From Apostichopus japonicus (Eukaryota; Echinodermata; Holothuroidea; Aspidochirotida; Stichopodidae): a DNA stretch of 64,000 nucleotides. The notes below the pieces were generated by a model. The model did not search any database. It saw only the letters and a program-made list of their open reading frames with translations, and was not told the origin of the DNA. The DNA lies in assembly GCF_037975245.1 (NCBI RefSeq), contig NC_092580.1:25590501-25654500 (forward strand), given 5' to 3'. How positions within the stretch are numbered: position 1 is the stretch's first letter; every line of letters begins with the position of its first letter. A program made the position numbers and the translations under genes. This document shows positions 23,990 through 35,421 of this stretch, in pieces.

Positions 23990-26397
23990 ATAAAATCCTA
24001 TGCTTTCAAATATTTGATCCTAAAGATAGCTCTAACCTACATATAGCTGCTTTCCCAGTTTCCCCCTCCAGCAATCCCCCCCCTCCCTTTTGCCCAACAT
24101 TATGGTTCCACATATGGGTGGAGCCTGTAAAAGTTGGACAAGATCATTTTCTACACTGATGCATTTGAGATTAAGCAGTTCATCAATTTGGAATGACATC
24201 AAAACTTTGAAGCGGTGAAAATAAGATGGTCAAAAATTAATATTAGACTGTTCATTAAATTCTCACACACATTATGGGGACCCTAATAGTTGAGAAAAAA
24301 AACCTTCTACTTTACATTTAATATACATCACCTTAATCTATGCTGTTGGAAATGGTAAAAAAAATCTTTCTCAAACAATAGGAGAAAGCCATAACAGTGT
24401 ACATCCCTATTTTCTCTATGATATATCAAATTGTATGAATACAGCACATGCAACAGCATATATATTCTGATTAGGGCTTTCCAATCATCCCCACCCCTCA
24501 TTCCCACTCAACTAGTGGAATGACATCAAAACATTATTTATACATAATATCACATTATTAGGGCGTTATGGAGGTCTGACCCTGTATACGGTACCTGATT
24601 CCATAGTAACCTACACCTCTTGCCACATGCAATGATCTAGATAGAGTGATAGTGTACAAACTGTAATTTTCAGGACATATCAAACTTTACGTAGCAGGTA
24701 GAAAAGCAAATAGATGACCAATAGGGCAGCCAAGTCAATTGGACACCCCCCACCCCTCCCCTACCCTCCATCCCATTCAACAAGGATGAATACACATAAA
24801 ATCCTATGCTTTCAAATATTTGATCCTAATGATAGCTCTAACCTACATATAGCTGCTTTCCCAGTTTCCCCCTTCAGCAACCCCCCCCCTCCCTTTTGCC
24901 CAACATTATGGGTCCACATATGGGTGGAGCCTGTAAAAGTTGGACAAGATCATTTTCTACACTGATGCATTTGAGATTAAGCAGTTCATCAATTTGGAAT
25001 GACATCAAAACTTTGAAACGGTGAAAATAAGATGGTCAAAAATTAATATTAGACTGTTCAGTAATTCTCACACACATTGGGACCCTAATAGTTGAAAAAA
25101 AAAACCTTTGACATTACATCTAATATACATCACCTTAATCTATGCTGTTGGAAATGGTAAAAAAAATCTTTCTCAAACAATAGGAGAAAGCCATAACAGT
25201 GTACATCCCTATTTTCTCTATAATATATCAAATTGTATGAATACAGCACATGCAACAGCATGTATATTCTGATTAAGGCTTTCCAATAATCCCCACCCCT
25301 CATTCCCACTCAACTAGTGGAATGACATCAAAACATTATTTATACATAATATCACATTATTAGGGCGTTATGAGGGTCTGACCCTGTATACGGTACCGGT
25401 ACTTGCTTCCATAGTAACCCACACCACTTGCCCCATGCAATGATCTAGATAGAGTGATAGTGTACAAACTGTAATTTTCAGGACATATCAAACTTTACGT
25501 AGCAGGTAGAAAAGCAAATAGACGACCAATAGGGCAGCCAAGTCAATTGGACACCCCCCACCCCTCCCCTACCCTCCATCCCATTCAACAAGGATGAATA
25601 CACATAAAATCCTATGCTTTCAAATATTTGATCCTAATGATAGCTCTAACCTACATATAGCTGCTTTCCCAGTTTCCCCCTCCAGCAACCCCCCCCCCTC
25701 CCTTTTGCCCAACATTATGGTTCCACATATGGGTGGAGCCTGTAAAAGTTGGACAAGATCATTTTCTACACTGATGCATTTGAGATTAAGCAGTTCATCA
25801 ATTTGGAATGACATCAAAACTTTGAAACGGTGAAAATAAGATGGTCAAAAATTAATATTAGACTGTTCAGTAATTCTCACACACATTGGGACCCTAATAG
25901 TTGAAAAAAAAAACCTTTGACATTACATCTAATATACATCACCTTAATCTATGCTGTTGGAAATGGTAAAAAAAATCTTTCTCAAACAATAGGAGAAAGC
26001 CATAACAGTGTACATCCCTATTTTCTCTATGATATATCAAATTGTATGAATACAGCACATGCAACAGCATATATATTCTGATTAGGGCTTTCCAATCATC
26101 CCCACCCCTCATTCCCACTCAACTAGTGGAATGACATCAAAACATTATTTATACATAATATCACATTATTAGGGCGTTATGAGGGTCTGACCCTGTATAC
26201 GGTACCCGTGATTCCATAGTAACCCACACCACTTGCCCCATGCAATGATCTAGATAGAGTGATAGTGTACAAACTGTAATTTTCAGGACATATCAAACTT
26301 TACGTAGCAGGTAGAAAAGCAAATAGACGACCAATAGGGCAGCCAAGTCAATTGGACACCCCCACCCCTCCCCTACCCTCCATCCCATTCAACAAGG

Positions 26398-29300
26398 ATG
26401 AATACACATAAAATCCTATGCTTTCAAATATTTGATCCTAATGATAGCTCTAACCTACATATAGCTGCTTTCCCAGTTTCCCCCTCCAGCAACCCCCCCC
26501 CCCTCCCTTTTGCCCAACATTATGGTTCCACATATGGGTGGAGCCTGTAAAAGTTGGACAAGATCATTTTCTACACTGATGCATTTGAGATTAAGCAGTT
26601 CATCAATTTGGAATGACATCAAAACTTTGAAACGGTGAAAATAAGATGGTCAAAAATTAATATTAGACTGTCATTAAATTCTCACACACATTATGGGGAA
26701 TCTAATAGTTGGGAAAAAAAACCCTTCTACTTTACATTTAATATACATCACCTTAATCTATGCTGTTGGAAATGGTAAAAAAATCTTTCTCAAACAATAG
26801 GAGAAAGCCATAACAGTGTACATCCCTATTTTCTCTATGATATATCAAATTGTATGAATACAGCACATGCAACAGCATATATATTCTGATTAGGGCTTTC
26901 CATTCATCCCCACCCCTCATTCCCACTCAACTAGTGAAATGACATCAAAACATTATTTATACATAATATCACATTATTAGGACGTTATGAGGGTCTGACC
27001 CTGTATACGGTACCTGATTCCATAGTAACCCACACCACTTGCCACATTCAATGATCTAGATAGAGTGATAGTGTACAAACTGTAATTTTCAGGACATATC
27101 AAACTTAACGTAGCAGGTAGAAAAGCAAATAGACGACCAATAGGGCAGCCAAGTCAATTGGACACCCCCACCCCTCCCCTACCCTCCATCCCATTCAACA
27201 AGGATGAATACACATAAAATCCTATGCTTTCAAATATTTGATCCTAATGATAGCTCTAACCTACATATAGCTGCTTTCCCAGTTTCCCCCTCCAGCAACC
27301 CCCCCCCCCTCCCTTTTGACCAACATTATGGTTCCACATATGGGTGGAGCCTGTAAAAGTTGGACAAGATCATTTTCTACACTGATGCATTTGAGATTAA
27401 GTAGTTCATCAATTTGGTATGACATCAAAACTTTGAAACGGTGAAAATAAGATGGTCAAAAATTAATATTAGACTGTTCATTAATTCTCACACACATTGG
27501 GACCCTAATAGTTGAAAAAAAAACCCTTTGACATTACATTTAATATACATCACCTTAATCTATGCTGTTGGAAATGGTAAAAAAAATCTTTCTCAAACAA
27601 TAGGAGAAAGCCATAACAGTGTACATGCATCCCTATTTTCTCTATAATATATCAAATTGTATGAATACATGCATGCAACAGCATATATATTCTGATTAGG
27701 GCTTTCCAATCATCCCCACCCCTCATTCCCACTCAACTAGTGAAATGACATCAAAACATTATTTATACATAATATCACATTATTAGGGCGTTATGGAGGT
27801 CTGACCCTGTATACGGTACCTGATTCCATAGTAACCCACACCACTTGCCACATACAATGATCTAGATAGAGTGATAGTGTACAAACTGTAATTTTCAGGA
27901 CATATCAAACTTTCCGTAGCAGGTAGAAAAGCAAATAGGCGACCAATAGGGCAGCCAAGTCAATTGGACACCCCCACCCCTCCCCTACCCTCCATCCCAT
28001 TCAACAAGGATGAATACACATAAAATCCTATGCTTTCAAATATTTGATCCTAATGATAGCTCTAACCTACATATAGCTGCTTTCCCAGTTTCCCCCTTTA
28101 GCAATCCCCCCCCCACCCTTTTGCCCAACATTATGGTTCCACATATGGGTGGAGCCTGTAAAAGTTGGACAAGATCATTTTCTACACTGATGCATTTGAG
28201 ATTAAGCAGTTCATCAATTTGGAATGACATCAAAACTTTGAAACGGTGAAAATAAGATGGTCAAAAATTAATATTAGACTGTCATTAAATTCTCACACAC
28301 ATTATGGGGAATCTAATAGTTGGGAAAAAAAAACCTTCTACTTTACATTTAATATACATCACCTTAATCTATGCTGTTGGAAATGGTAAAAAAATCTTTC
28401 TCAAACAATAGGAGAAAGCCATAACAGTGTACATCCCTATTTTCTCTATGATATATCAAATTGTATGAATACAGCACATGCAACAGCATATATATTCTGA
28501 TTAGGGCTTTCCATTCATCCCCACCCCTCATTCCCACTCAACTAGTGAAATGACATCAAAACATTATTTATACATAATATCACATTATTAGGACGTTATG
28601 AGGGTCTGACCCTGTATACGGTACCTGATTCCATAGTAACCCACACCACTTGCCACATTCAATGATCTAGATAGAGTGATAGTGTACAAACTGTAATTTT
28701 CAGGACATATCAAACTTAACGTAGCAGGTAGAAAAGCAAATAGACGACCAATAGGGCAGCCAAGTCAATTGGACACCCCCACCCCTCCCCTACCCTCCAT
28801 CCCATTCAACAAGGATGAATACACATAAAATCCTATGCTTTCAAATATTTGATCCTAATGATAGCTCTAACCTACATATAGCTGCTTTCCCAGTTTCCCC
28901 CTCCAGCAACCCCCCCCCCCTCCCTTTTGACCAACATTATGGTTCCACATATGGGTGGAGCCTGTAAAAGTTGGACAAGATCATTTTCTACACTGATGCA
29001 TTTGAGATTAAGTAGTTCATCAATTTGGTATGACATCAAAACTTTGAAACGGTGAAAATAAGATGGTCAAAAATTAATATTAGACTGTTCATTAATTCTC
29101 ACACACATTGGGACCCTAATAGTTGAAAAAAAAACCCTTTGACATTACATTTAATATACATCACCTTAATCTATGCTGTTGGAAATGGTAAAAAAAATCT
29201 TTCTCAAACAATAGGAGAAAGCCATAACAGTGTACATGCATCCCTATTTTCTCTATAATATATCAAATTGTATGAATACATGCATGCAACAGCATATATA

Positions 29301-29804
29301 TTCTGATTAGGGCTTTCCAATCATCCCCACCCCTCATTCCCACTCAACTAGTGAAATGACATCAAAACATTATTTATACATAATATCACATTATTAGGGC
29401 GTTATGGAGGTCTGACCCTGTATACGGTACCTGATTCCATAGTAACCCACACCACTTGCCACATACAATGATCTAGATAGAGTGATAGTGTACAAACTGT
29501 AATTTTCAGGACATATCAAACTTTACGTAGCAGGTAGAAAAGCAAATAGACGACCAATAGGGCAGCCAAGTCAATTGGACACCCCCCACCCCTCCCCGAC
29601 CCTCCATCCCATTCAACAAGGATGAATAAACATAAAATCCTATGCTTTCAAATATTTGATCCTAATGATAGCTCTAACCTACATATAGCTGCTTTCCCAG
29701 TTTCCCCCTTTAGCAATCCCCCCCCCCCTCCCTTTTGCCCAACATTATGGTTCCACATATGGGTGGAGCCTGTAAAAGTTGGACAAGATCATTTTCTACA
29801 CTGA
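26398..29804 (+). repeat. Dimeric higher-order repeat
   Basis: Alternating units repeat at 1611-1612 bp. The units at 27204 and 28815 share TTTTGACCAAC and AAGTAGTTCATC. The sequences after 26398 and 28010 share GGGGAATCTAATAGTTGGG. The last unit is the one split by the 30310-35421 insertion. Confidence 0.75.
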
Positions 29805-30309
29805 TGCATTTGAGATTAAGCAGTTCATCAATTTGGAATGACATCAAAACTTTGAAACGGTGAAAATAAGATGGTCAAAAATTAAAATTAGACTGTTCAT
29901 TAATTCTTACACACATTGGGACCCTAATAGTTGAAAAAAAAAAACCTTTGACATTACATTTAATATACATCACCTTAATCTATGCTGTTGGAAATGGTAA
30001 AAAAAATCTTTCTCAAACAATAGGAGAAAGCCATAACAGTGTACATGCATCCCTATTTTCTCTATGATATATCAAATTGTATGAATACAGCACATGCAAC
30101 AGCATATATATTCTGATTAGGGCTTTCCATTCATCCCCACCCCTCATTCCCACTCAACTAGTGAAATGACATCAAAACATTATTTATACATAATATCACA
30201 TTATTAGGGCGTTATGAGGGTCTGACCCTGTATACGGTACCTGATTCCATAGTAACCCACACCACTTGCCACATGCAATGATCTAGATAGAGTGATAGTG
30301 TACAAACTG

Positions 30310-30760
30310 CTCTCTTAATTCGCAAGATTGACTTTTCACTCTTAAAGATTGAATTTTAAATCTTTGGCAGATTGATATTAGGGACCAATCGGCTTAGATT
30401 GACTTTCAATCTGTCTTAAGATTGAAAAAAAAATAGTCTTAAAAGATTGAAAGTCAGTGTTTTTTAAGATTAATATATCAATCTAATGGATTGGTTTTCT
30501 TAATCTAAATTCGATTGACTTTTAAATTTCAATCTAAAACGATTGTAACTATCAGTCAATTAGATTGATAAAAGTCATTCCATACGATTGACTCTTCGAT
30601 CATAAAAACTGACTTTCAATCTGTTATAGATTGAAAAGGTAGAAATCTAATAGATTGACTTTAGAATCTAATTTAGAATGACTATTAGTCTAAAAATGTT
30701 TTTTATTTATATGATTGGGACTGTCAATCAATATGATCATGATTGTCACTCGTTTTGCAG
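30310..30760. repeat. Left subterminal motif cluster
   Basis: At least fifteen copies of AGATTGA/TCAATCT-type motifs occur in both orientations (for example near 30325, 30397, 30443, 30527, 30563, 30585, 30617 and 30653), often as AGATTGACTTTCAATCT hairpins. Clusters of short subterminal repeats commonly serve as transposase binding sites in large cut-and-paste elements (established for several families). That role here is inference. Confidence 0.8.
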
Positions 30761-31442
30761 TTTGTCTATGTTTAAAGCTTTCAACGTTACTTTTGTAAAC
30801 ATATATTGAAACAATTGGTTTTGTCACCCAATTAAATTATTCTCAAACAGAAGCTATAAACATAAGAGTATGTCCACTTAGTTTCGCTTGAGGAAAACAC
30901 CAGAAACAGAAAAGACAGAATGTACTTTGTAGACGAATTATATTCATTTACTGATGCAGTGAAGAAAACAAAACATGCAGAACATGGGAAATACTGGAGT
31001 TCCATAATTTTAAACATTTTCAGGTGCTAAAGATGAAGGCTAAAATAAAACATAATTAAAACACTGGCATGCATTTACTGATGCAGTGATAAACAAAACA
31101 TGGGAAATACTAGAGTTCCATAAGTTTAATCATTTTCATGTGCTAAAGATGAAGGCTTAATACTGGTGTTCCATAATTCTAAAGTTAAAGAATGAAGTTT
31201 GCAATAACATACTGAAGATTTTATCAGGTGTAAAAGGAAAATTTGAATAATTAGCCTTTCCTATAGATACAATAGGCAAATAAGAACCTGAATTGGATTA
31301 AAAAAACTGAGGCTATGTCCCTTTTGGTTAAAACAAAACAACCTGGTAAGAATACCGAGCTGAACTAAAATTATGCATGGTTGTTTTAAATGCTAAATCA
31401 TATTTATATTTCATCAGTAAACACCATTTTAAGTCAATATCA

Positions 31443-31763
31443 TTACTTGGGTGGTGCTCTTATTGCTGCACCAAGAGCTCGGACCTGTGGTTTTGCTGTT
31501 GCTGGAGGTAGTACTTCATAGTTCATTGCAGCAATAAATTCCCAAAATTGTTGCAAACTTGGAGAGTACTCCACATTAAAAACATTATGACACTTAAACA
31601 GTCTGTCTAAAGCATCCACCACATGAAGCCCTCCTGAAATTGCAATGCGGTCCAATATTACAAAGAACTGTTTCGGATCTTTTTCTGCACCAAGGGATAG
31701 CAACAATGGCTGCTTGAAACGATCTTCTTTCAACTTTGTTGCTTCTTCAACATCTGTTCCTTT
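31443..31763 (-). CDS. Terminal coding exon, uncharacterised multi-copy protein family
   Basis: The open frame runs to a TAA at 31445-31443. Upstream it is open to a good splice acceptor: minus-strand pyrimidine-rich sequence ending TTATCCACAG just before 31763. The exon would encode about 106 residues, K-G-T-D-V-E-E-A at the start and PPK at the end. Visible segments are PLLLSLGAEKDPKQFFVILD, an ALDRLFKCHNVFNVEY stretch and QQFWEFIAAMNYEV. The pattern of hydrophobic strand, 'D.LFK.H.VFN..Y...L..F..F' and termination resembles, from memory, the C-terminus of uncharacterised multi-copy proteins in fish and invertebrates, some with an N-terminal SAM-like domain. This is recollection, not a search result. 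It starts in phase 0 if the frame is kept, whereas the candidate first exon ends in phase 1, so the two cannot be spliced directly. Middle exons are absent or unrecognised. Confidence 0.6.
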   Translation of the reverse strand, partial: KGTDVEEATKLKEDRFKQPLLLSLGAEKDPKQFFVILDRIAISGGLHVVDALDRLFKCHNVFNVEYSPSLQQFWEFIAAMNYEVLPPATAKPQVRALGAAIRAPPK

Positions 31764-32898
31764 CTGTGGATAACAAGCAGAAAAGAGTCATAACTGTAAC
31801 ACATGGTAATGCTCTCCTTTTATCCATTTTCTGAAATGAGGATGATTTCTGCAGTTGAGCTAACTCTTTAACGCTTAAGCTTGAAAAATATGTTCAACTG
31901 CTTTTAAAGTAGCATTTTGCGTTTGGTCGCCGTATTATACTTTTTTTGACATGTCCATCAAGTTTTTTACATATATCAATCACAAAAGAGCCAACTAAGA
32001 TATTTATAAGATATTTGCAGATAATGAGAAAAGTGTCCACGACAAACTCGATATTTAAAATTAATCGCATACAGTTCCCCCAAACCTACTAGTTTGAATT
32101 CAACCAATCAGAGATATGCAGGTTTAGTGATGAGCCGTTGCTAAAAATAGATTCAAGACTTTGCGTTGGTACAACCAGGGAGTTGTAATGGAACTCCCTG
32201 GTACAACTGCCATATAGACTGTACACAAATCAAGCATGGTGTTGTATTATGGATTGGTCAATGACGTTCGTAGTGTATATTCATATTATCGGTGAGGTTT
32301 ATTGGGATTCCAACGGATAATATCTTGGAGAAAAACACAGTTGAAAGTTGCAAAATTTTCAACTTTTATGCCACCATTTGAAGTAAGATTTAAATAGATG
32401 GGCTAGTTATGTATGTCGTTATGGCATAGTGGAGTCAGTGAGGTTGAGAAAAATCATAGAAAAGCACGCAAATTGTTTTATTGCACATGTAATTATGTAT
32501 GCACAGTAACCGTAGAAGGTGTACCGTAACAGTGCAATAAATGTACTAGATAGTCTATACTATCCACACTTTTGCCATCTGTGGGCACTGTGCTTGATAT
32601 TATGATATTATGCCGATATGGATTAGAATATTGAACTGACAAGAGAAGTCACAAGCCTTTACCAATTTTAATGAGCAGTATACTTCTTGCATATAAGTAC
32701 AACATGATATGTACAAGCATTAAGCATCACTACACACTTAACCCTACTGTCCAGAGAATACACACTTTTTATATATATACTGCACATATGTACAGTTTCA
32801 GTCAAAACCACTATGACCAACCCACAGCTGCTGACCTTGTTCTGTGAACTGCTTGTAGTTCAAGGGTCCCATTAACCTTTGGGCAATAAGGTGTATCC
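31764..32898. other. Intron-like non-coding interior of the insertion
   Basis: AT-rich sequence without a convincing exon on the minus strand. It contains a perfect 11-bp-stem hairpin at 32174-32202. The central part of the gene expected between the two exons is not visible. Confidence 0.5.
32174..32202. repeat. Perfect 11-bp stem hairpin
   Basis: ACCAGGGAGTT (32174-32184), a 7-nt loop GTAATGG, then AACTCCCTGGT (32192-32202). A diverged relative in the same orientation lies at 33233-33263, inside the 32899-34135 element. Confidence 0.9.
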
Positions 32899-33232
32899 TA
32901 TGGCGCGAGAAAGCGGAATATATTACGTACAAATATATATCTCTAAAAAATATATATACAATTGAGTGAAATGCGCCCTGCACCACTGACGTAACAGTTT
33001 ACCTGCCTTACAGATTTCAATAGGCACTTGCGGTAGATCGCAGGAAATTTGAGCTGTGCAAATGACTTTCACACGTTCGTTTCCTTTGCAAGGTTTGGCA
33101 AACTGCTTACGTAACACACCGGCTAACGTTCCAAACTAATAACCTTGAAATGTGAAGAAGTGAGCAGTTACTGTTAAGCCGGCTAGTTACGTACGGTACA
33201 GAAGGCTTCGCTGTCGAACGTACCGTAGTACA

Positions 33233-33263
33233 ATCAGGGAGTTGTTATGGAATAATCCCTGGT
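33233..33263. repeat. Imperfect hairpin related to 32174-32202
   Basis: ATCAGGGA and TCCCTGGT arms around GTTGTTATGGAATAA. Sequence and orientation parallel the perfect hairpin about 1 kb to the left. Confidence 0.65.
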
Positions 33264-33414
33264 ACTATCATGTGCAATGTGATATCGCAAACCCACTAAC
33301 TATGAACTGCATTAAGATTCTGAGCAAACGTGCGTTTTATGAATGGCCAGTGTAAAGAACAGGCTGGTCACTGCTGAAGTTACTGAACATCTCAGTCAGC
33401 ACTTACAGAGCTCC

Positions 33415-33868
33415 GTACTTTGTACAGCATATATATTTTTCGCACAGAATATATTTTTCGTACAGAATATATTTTTCGCACAGAATAGGTCTTGAATATT
33501 AGAGAATATATATATTTTCTTTACACACAATAAAAATATATTTTTGCACAGAATATAATTTCTCCTGTAGAATATATATTTTTTCTGTCTCAGAATTTAT
33601 ATATTTTGCTAGAGAAAAATATTTTTCTGTCAGAGAATATATGTTTTGGTACTTTGTACAGCATATATATATTTTTCGACCAGAATATATTTTTTAGCAC
33701 AGAATAGAATTTTGTTGCTAGAGAATATATATATTTTCCGTACACACAATAAAAATATATTTTTGCACAGAATATAATTTTTCCTGTAAAATATATTTTT
33801 TTTCTGTCTCAGAATTTATATATTTTGTTAGAGAAAAATATTTTTCTGTCAGAGAATATATATGTTTC
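33415..33868 (+). repeat. AT-rich tandem duplication, 234-bp period
   Basis: Two copies (33415-33648 and 33649-33868) each begin GTACTTTGTACAGCATATAT and contain repeated submotifs CAGAATATATTTTT and TCAGAGAATATAT. Small indels separate the copies. More degenerate submotifs continue to about 34080. Confidence 0.9.
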
Positions 33869-33874
33869 TTAACA

Positions 33875-33876
<2 letters not shown>

Positions 33877-33950
<74 letters not shown>
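33877..33950. repeat. (AT)n microsatellite
   Basis: About 74 bp of uninterrupted AT dinucleotide between the tandem duplication and another AT-rich block, likely cruciform-prone and length-polymorphic. Confidence 0.97.
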
Positions 33951-33952
<2 letters not shown>

Positions 33953-34141
33953 AAAGAAAATATATATTTTTCTCTTAGAGAATATATATTTATATTATAA
34001 ATGTTTTTGTGTCAGAGAATTTTTTTTTTTCAGAATATATGTCTAAAATGTATTTTTGAAGTAAACCATGTATATATTTTGCAAGTAAAGCATATATATT
34101 GTTGTACACAATATATTCCGCTTTCTCGCGCCATAGTATCC

Positions 34142-34869
34142 TCATGAGGGTTTCTCCTAGCTAGTAGTAACTGGAATGTGATTAATGATTTATCATTTGA
34201 TGACTTTTTCTCCTATACAATTCTAGCGTGATATTATACTATTCTAGACTGTCACTGTGTGAAGAATTTTGTACACTCTGCACAAGGGATGTGGTGGAAA
34301 GGTATGAAGGAAACACAGCACTGTAGTGTTTAACAGTTGATTTTAGCACTAGCAAGGGCCAAGGCTAGGTCTAACGTTAGGCCTTGCCTGCCATAGGCCT
34401 AACAAATTTTCAATGTGAATATGGCGATGGTCTTTATCTCTCATGCTGCTAGACTACACAACCGAAGTTGAATGAATGTTTCAAATGTATCACGATAAAG
34501 CCTAGGCCTACTGTAATTGAATTAAATCGCATGCACATACGCATGTGATTTTCTCTGCAGTGCGTTAAACCTCATTTCGCCAAAAGTCACAATAGACCCT
34601 TGCCTAACTTTAAGTCTAATATAATTAAAGTAGGAAATGCAACAATAAAAGAAAAGGAAAATTGAAGATGGGCAGATACACAAATTAAAGGAGTAAATGA
34701 AAGCGTATAAAACAAGCATTTTGAAATACAGACAATAAGAAAAGCGTAACGTTAAGCCTAACGTTATCATAGGCTTAGTAGATCAGCAACTAAGCAGACT
34801 GAACAGCGAAATGCTAGGCTACATGATCGACAACTAGCTGAAAGGTGTTAAAAAGTCAAAAATACGAAC
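34142..34869. other. Intron-like sequence after the first exon, no exon recognised
   Basis: On the minus strand this would be the start of the intron following the candidate first exon. An 82-codon minus frame at 34522-34770 is hydrophobic and AT-driven, with no recognised domain. I do not call it. Confidence 0.4.
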
Positions 34870-34939
34870 CTTCTAGAATAGTGATTATCTCCTCCGTGAA
34901 CTCTTTCTTCGCCAGAAAATTTCTTACGGTTCCTGCCAT
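34870..34939 (-). CDS. Candidate first coding exon of the insertion's gene
   Basis: The ATG at 34939-34937 has a strong initiation context (AAG before, G after). It opens 23 codons beginning MAGTVRNFLAKKEFTEEIIT, with a donor-like AAG|GTTCGT after 34870. Without splicing the frame stops four codons later. The sequence resembles the start of a SAM-like helical domain (hydrophobic F-L...F..EII.IL spacing), which would fit the family suggested for the last exon. This is a weak inference from 23 residues. The exon sits near the right end of the element behind CCAAT and TATA-like motifs, facing inward, as expected for a transposon-borne gene. The exon ends in phase 1, so at least one further exon, or loss of one, must be assumed. 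Confidence 0.5.
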
Positions 34940-35073
34940 CTTTCTTGAAATGAGAAGGCTTCTTCGAAAGGTTTTAAGAAACTGAACTAAAATACACCGC
35001 TGTTTTGGCACAATCAGTCAATCAGTACTGTGTACTATCATATACGTTTCATGCAGTGCGTTGTGCAGAGCAG

Positions 35074-35201
35074 TATATAGAAGACCGGTATAATGTATTA
35101 CGCTGTGTGTACGTACGCGGTGCAGCAGTGGGTATTTGGTTTTGCGAAATCTGATTGGACAATAGGCAGCGTTGGTATTTGTTTTGGCGTAATCTGATTG
35201 G
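35074..35201 (-). promoter_or_regulatory. Promoter-like block: two CCAAT boxes and a TATA-like site
   Basis: On the minus strand there are CCAAT motifs at 35201-35197 and 35158-35154, each within ATCCAATCAGAT- or GTCCAATCAGAT-type sequence, and a TATATA at 35079-35074. Order and spacing (CCAAT about 80 and 120 bp upstream of TATA, TATA about 135 bp upstream of the ATG at 34939) fit a Pol II promoter driving the candidate first exon. The two CCAAT boxes belong to a 43-bp imperfect duplication. Function is inferred. Confidence 0.45.
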
Positions 35202-35421
35202 ATAAAAGTCAATCTTTACAAGACTGACTTTTATTTGCACCACGTGACTTGATTCTAGCGTTTTCATTGGATATATCTGTAAATCTAAAAAACGATTAAG
35301 TCAAGGATAAGACGTATTCAATCTATTAGCTTAGATTTCAGTTCATTTTCAATCAAATAGATTGAAAACTACTGTCAATCTTAGCTACCACTGACTTTGT
35401 CAATCTTACGAATTAAGAGAG
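35130..35421. repeat. Right subterminal motif cluster
   Basis: TCAATCT/AGATTGA motifs recur near 35209, 35329, 35351, 35360, 35377 and 35399, mirroring but sparser than those at the left end. The cluster overlaps the promoter-like block. Confidence 0.75.

Larger units (their letters stand above)
11933..30309 (+). repeat. ~805-bp satellite array, left segment
   Basis: Head-to-tail units of 796-816 bp. Using the ATGAATACACATAAAATCCT landmark, copies occur at 12693, 13500, 14304, 15110, 15908, 16713, 17529, 18337, 19146, 19953, 20761, 21563, 22372, 23178, 23990, 24786, 25594, 26398, 27204, 28010, 28815 and 29622 (the last has one base change). Unit-to-unit differences are mostly single bases, A-run and C-run lengths, and a few short indels. 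Each unit examined has one KpnI site (GGTACC) and, typically, one SpeI site (ACTAGT). The first two copies (11933-13000) carry a CCCCACATGATGG variant otherwise seen only in the inverted flank at 1-2859; inner units carry GCCCAACATTATGG. No gene is proposed, because short open frames are broken by C-tract length changes in many units. Confidence 0.97.
32899..34135. mobile_element. 1237-bp TIR element nested in the 5.1-kb insertion
   Basis: Perfect 26-bp terminal inverted repeats lie at 32899-32924 and 34110-34135, beginning TATGGCGCGAGAAAGCGG. The flanks carry GTATCC on both sides (32893-32898 and 34136-34141), a 6-bp duplication. If the element is instead read as starting at C32898 and ending at G34136, the duplication is the 4-bp TATC. 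The inner half is unique, and the right half is a strongly AT-rich tandem block and (AT)n run. No transposase. It lies between the two exons of the host insertion, and its perfect ends suggest it is young. Confidence 0.88.
30310..35421 (-). mobile_element. 5112-bp TIR transposon-like insertion in the satellite
   Basis: The insertion begins CTCTCTTAATTCGCAAGATT and its right end reads CTCTCTTAATTCGTAAGATT on the minus strand, so the termini are inverted repeats (one mismatch in the first 23 bp). Every other satellite unit reads ACAAACTGTAATTTTC across this point. Here ACAAACTG precedes the element and TGTAATTTTC follows it, giving a 2-bp TG duplication at 30308-30309 and 35422-35423. The rejoined unit is 809 bp, so the array was intact before insertion. 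The element has dense subterminal motifs at both ends and two plausible exons on the minus strand running from right to left. Superfamily is unresolved: the termini are not CACTA and the duplication is not TA. Confidence 0.9.

Noticed and set aside
30832-31017. 61-codon minus-strand frame near the left end of the 5.1-kb insertion
   Set aside because: It is short and AT-driven, lies downstream of the terminal exon's stop on the same strand, and has no motif.
32798-33117. Minus-strand frames (62 and 64 codons) as middle exons of the insertion's gene
   Set aside because: They cross the left terminus of the 32899-34135 element or lie within it, so they cannot be original exons of the host element. 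No convincing acceptor and donor pair was seen.
35018-35267. Overlapping minus-strand frames at the right end of the insertion
   Set aside because: They cover the promoter-like and subterminal repeat region upstream of the candidate ATG and have no recognisable motif.
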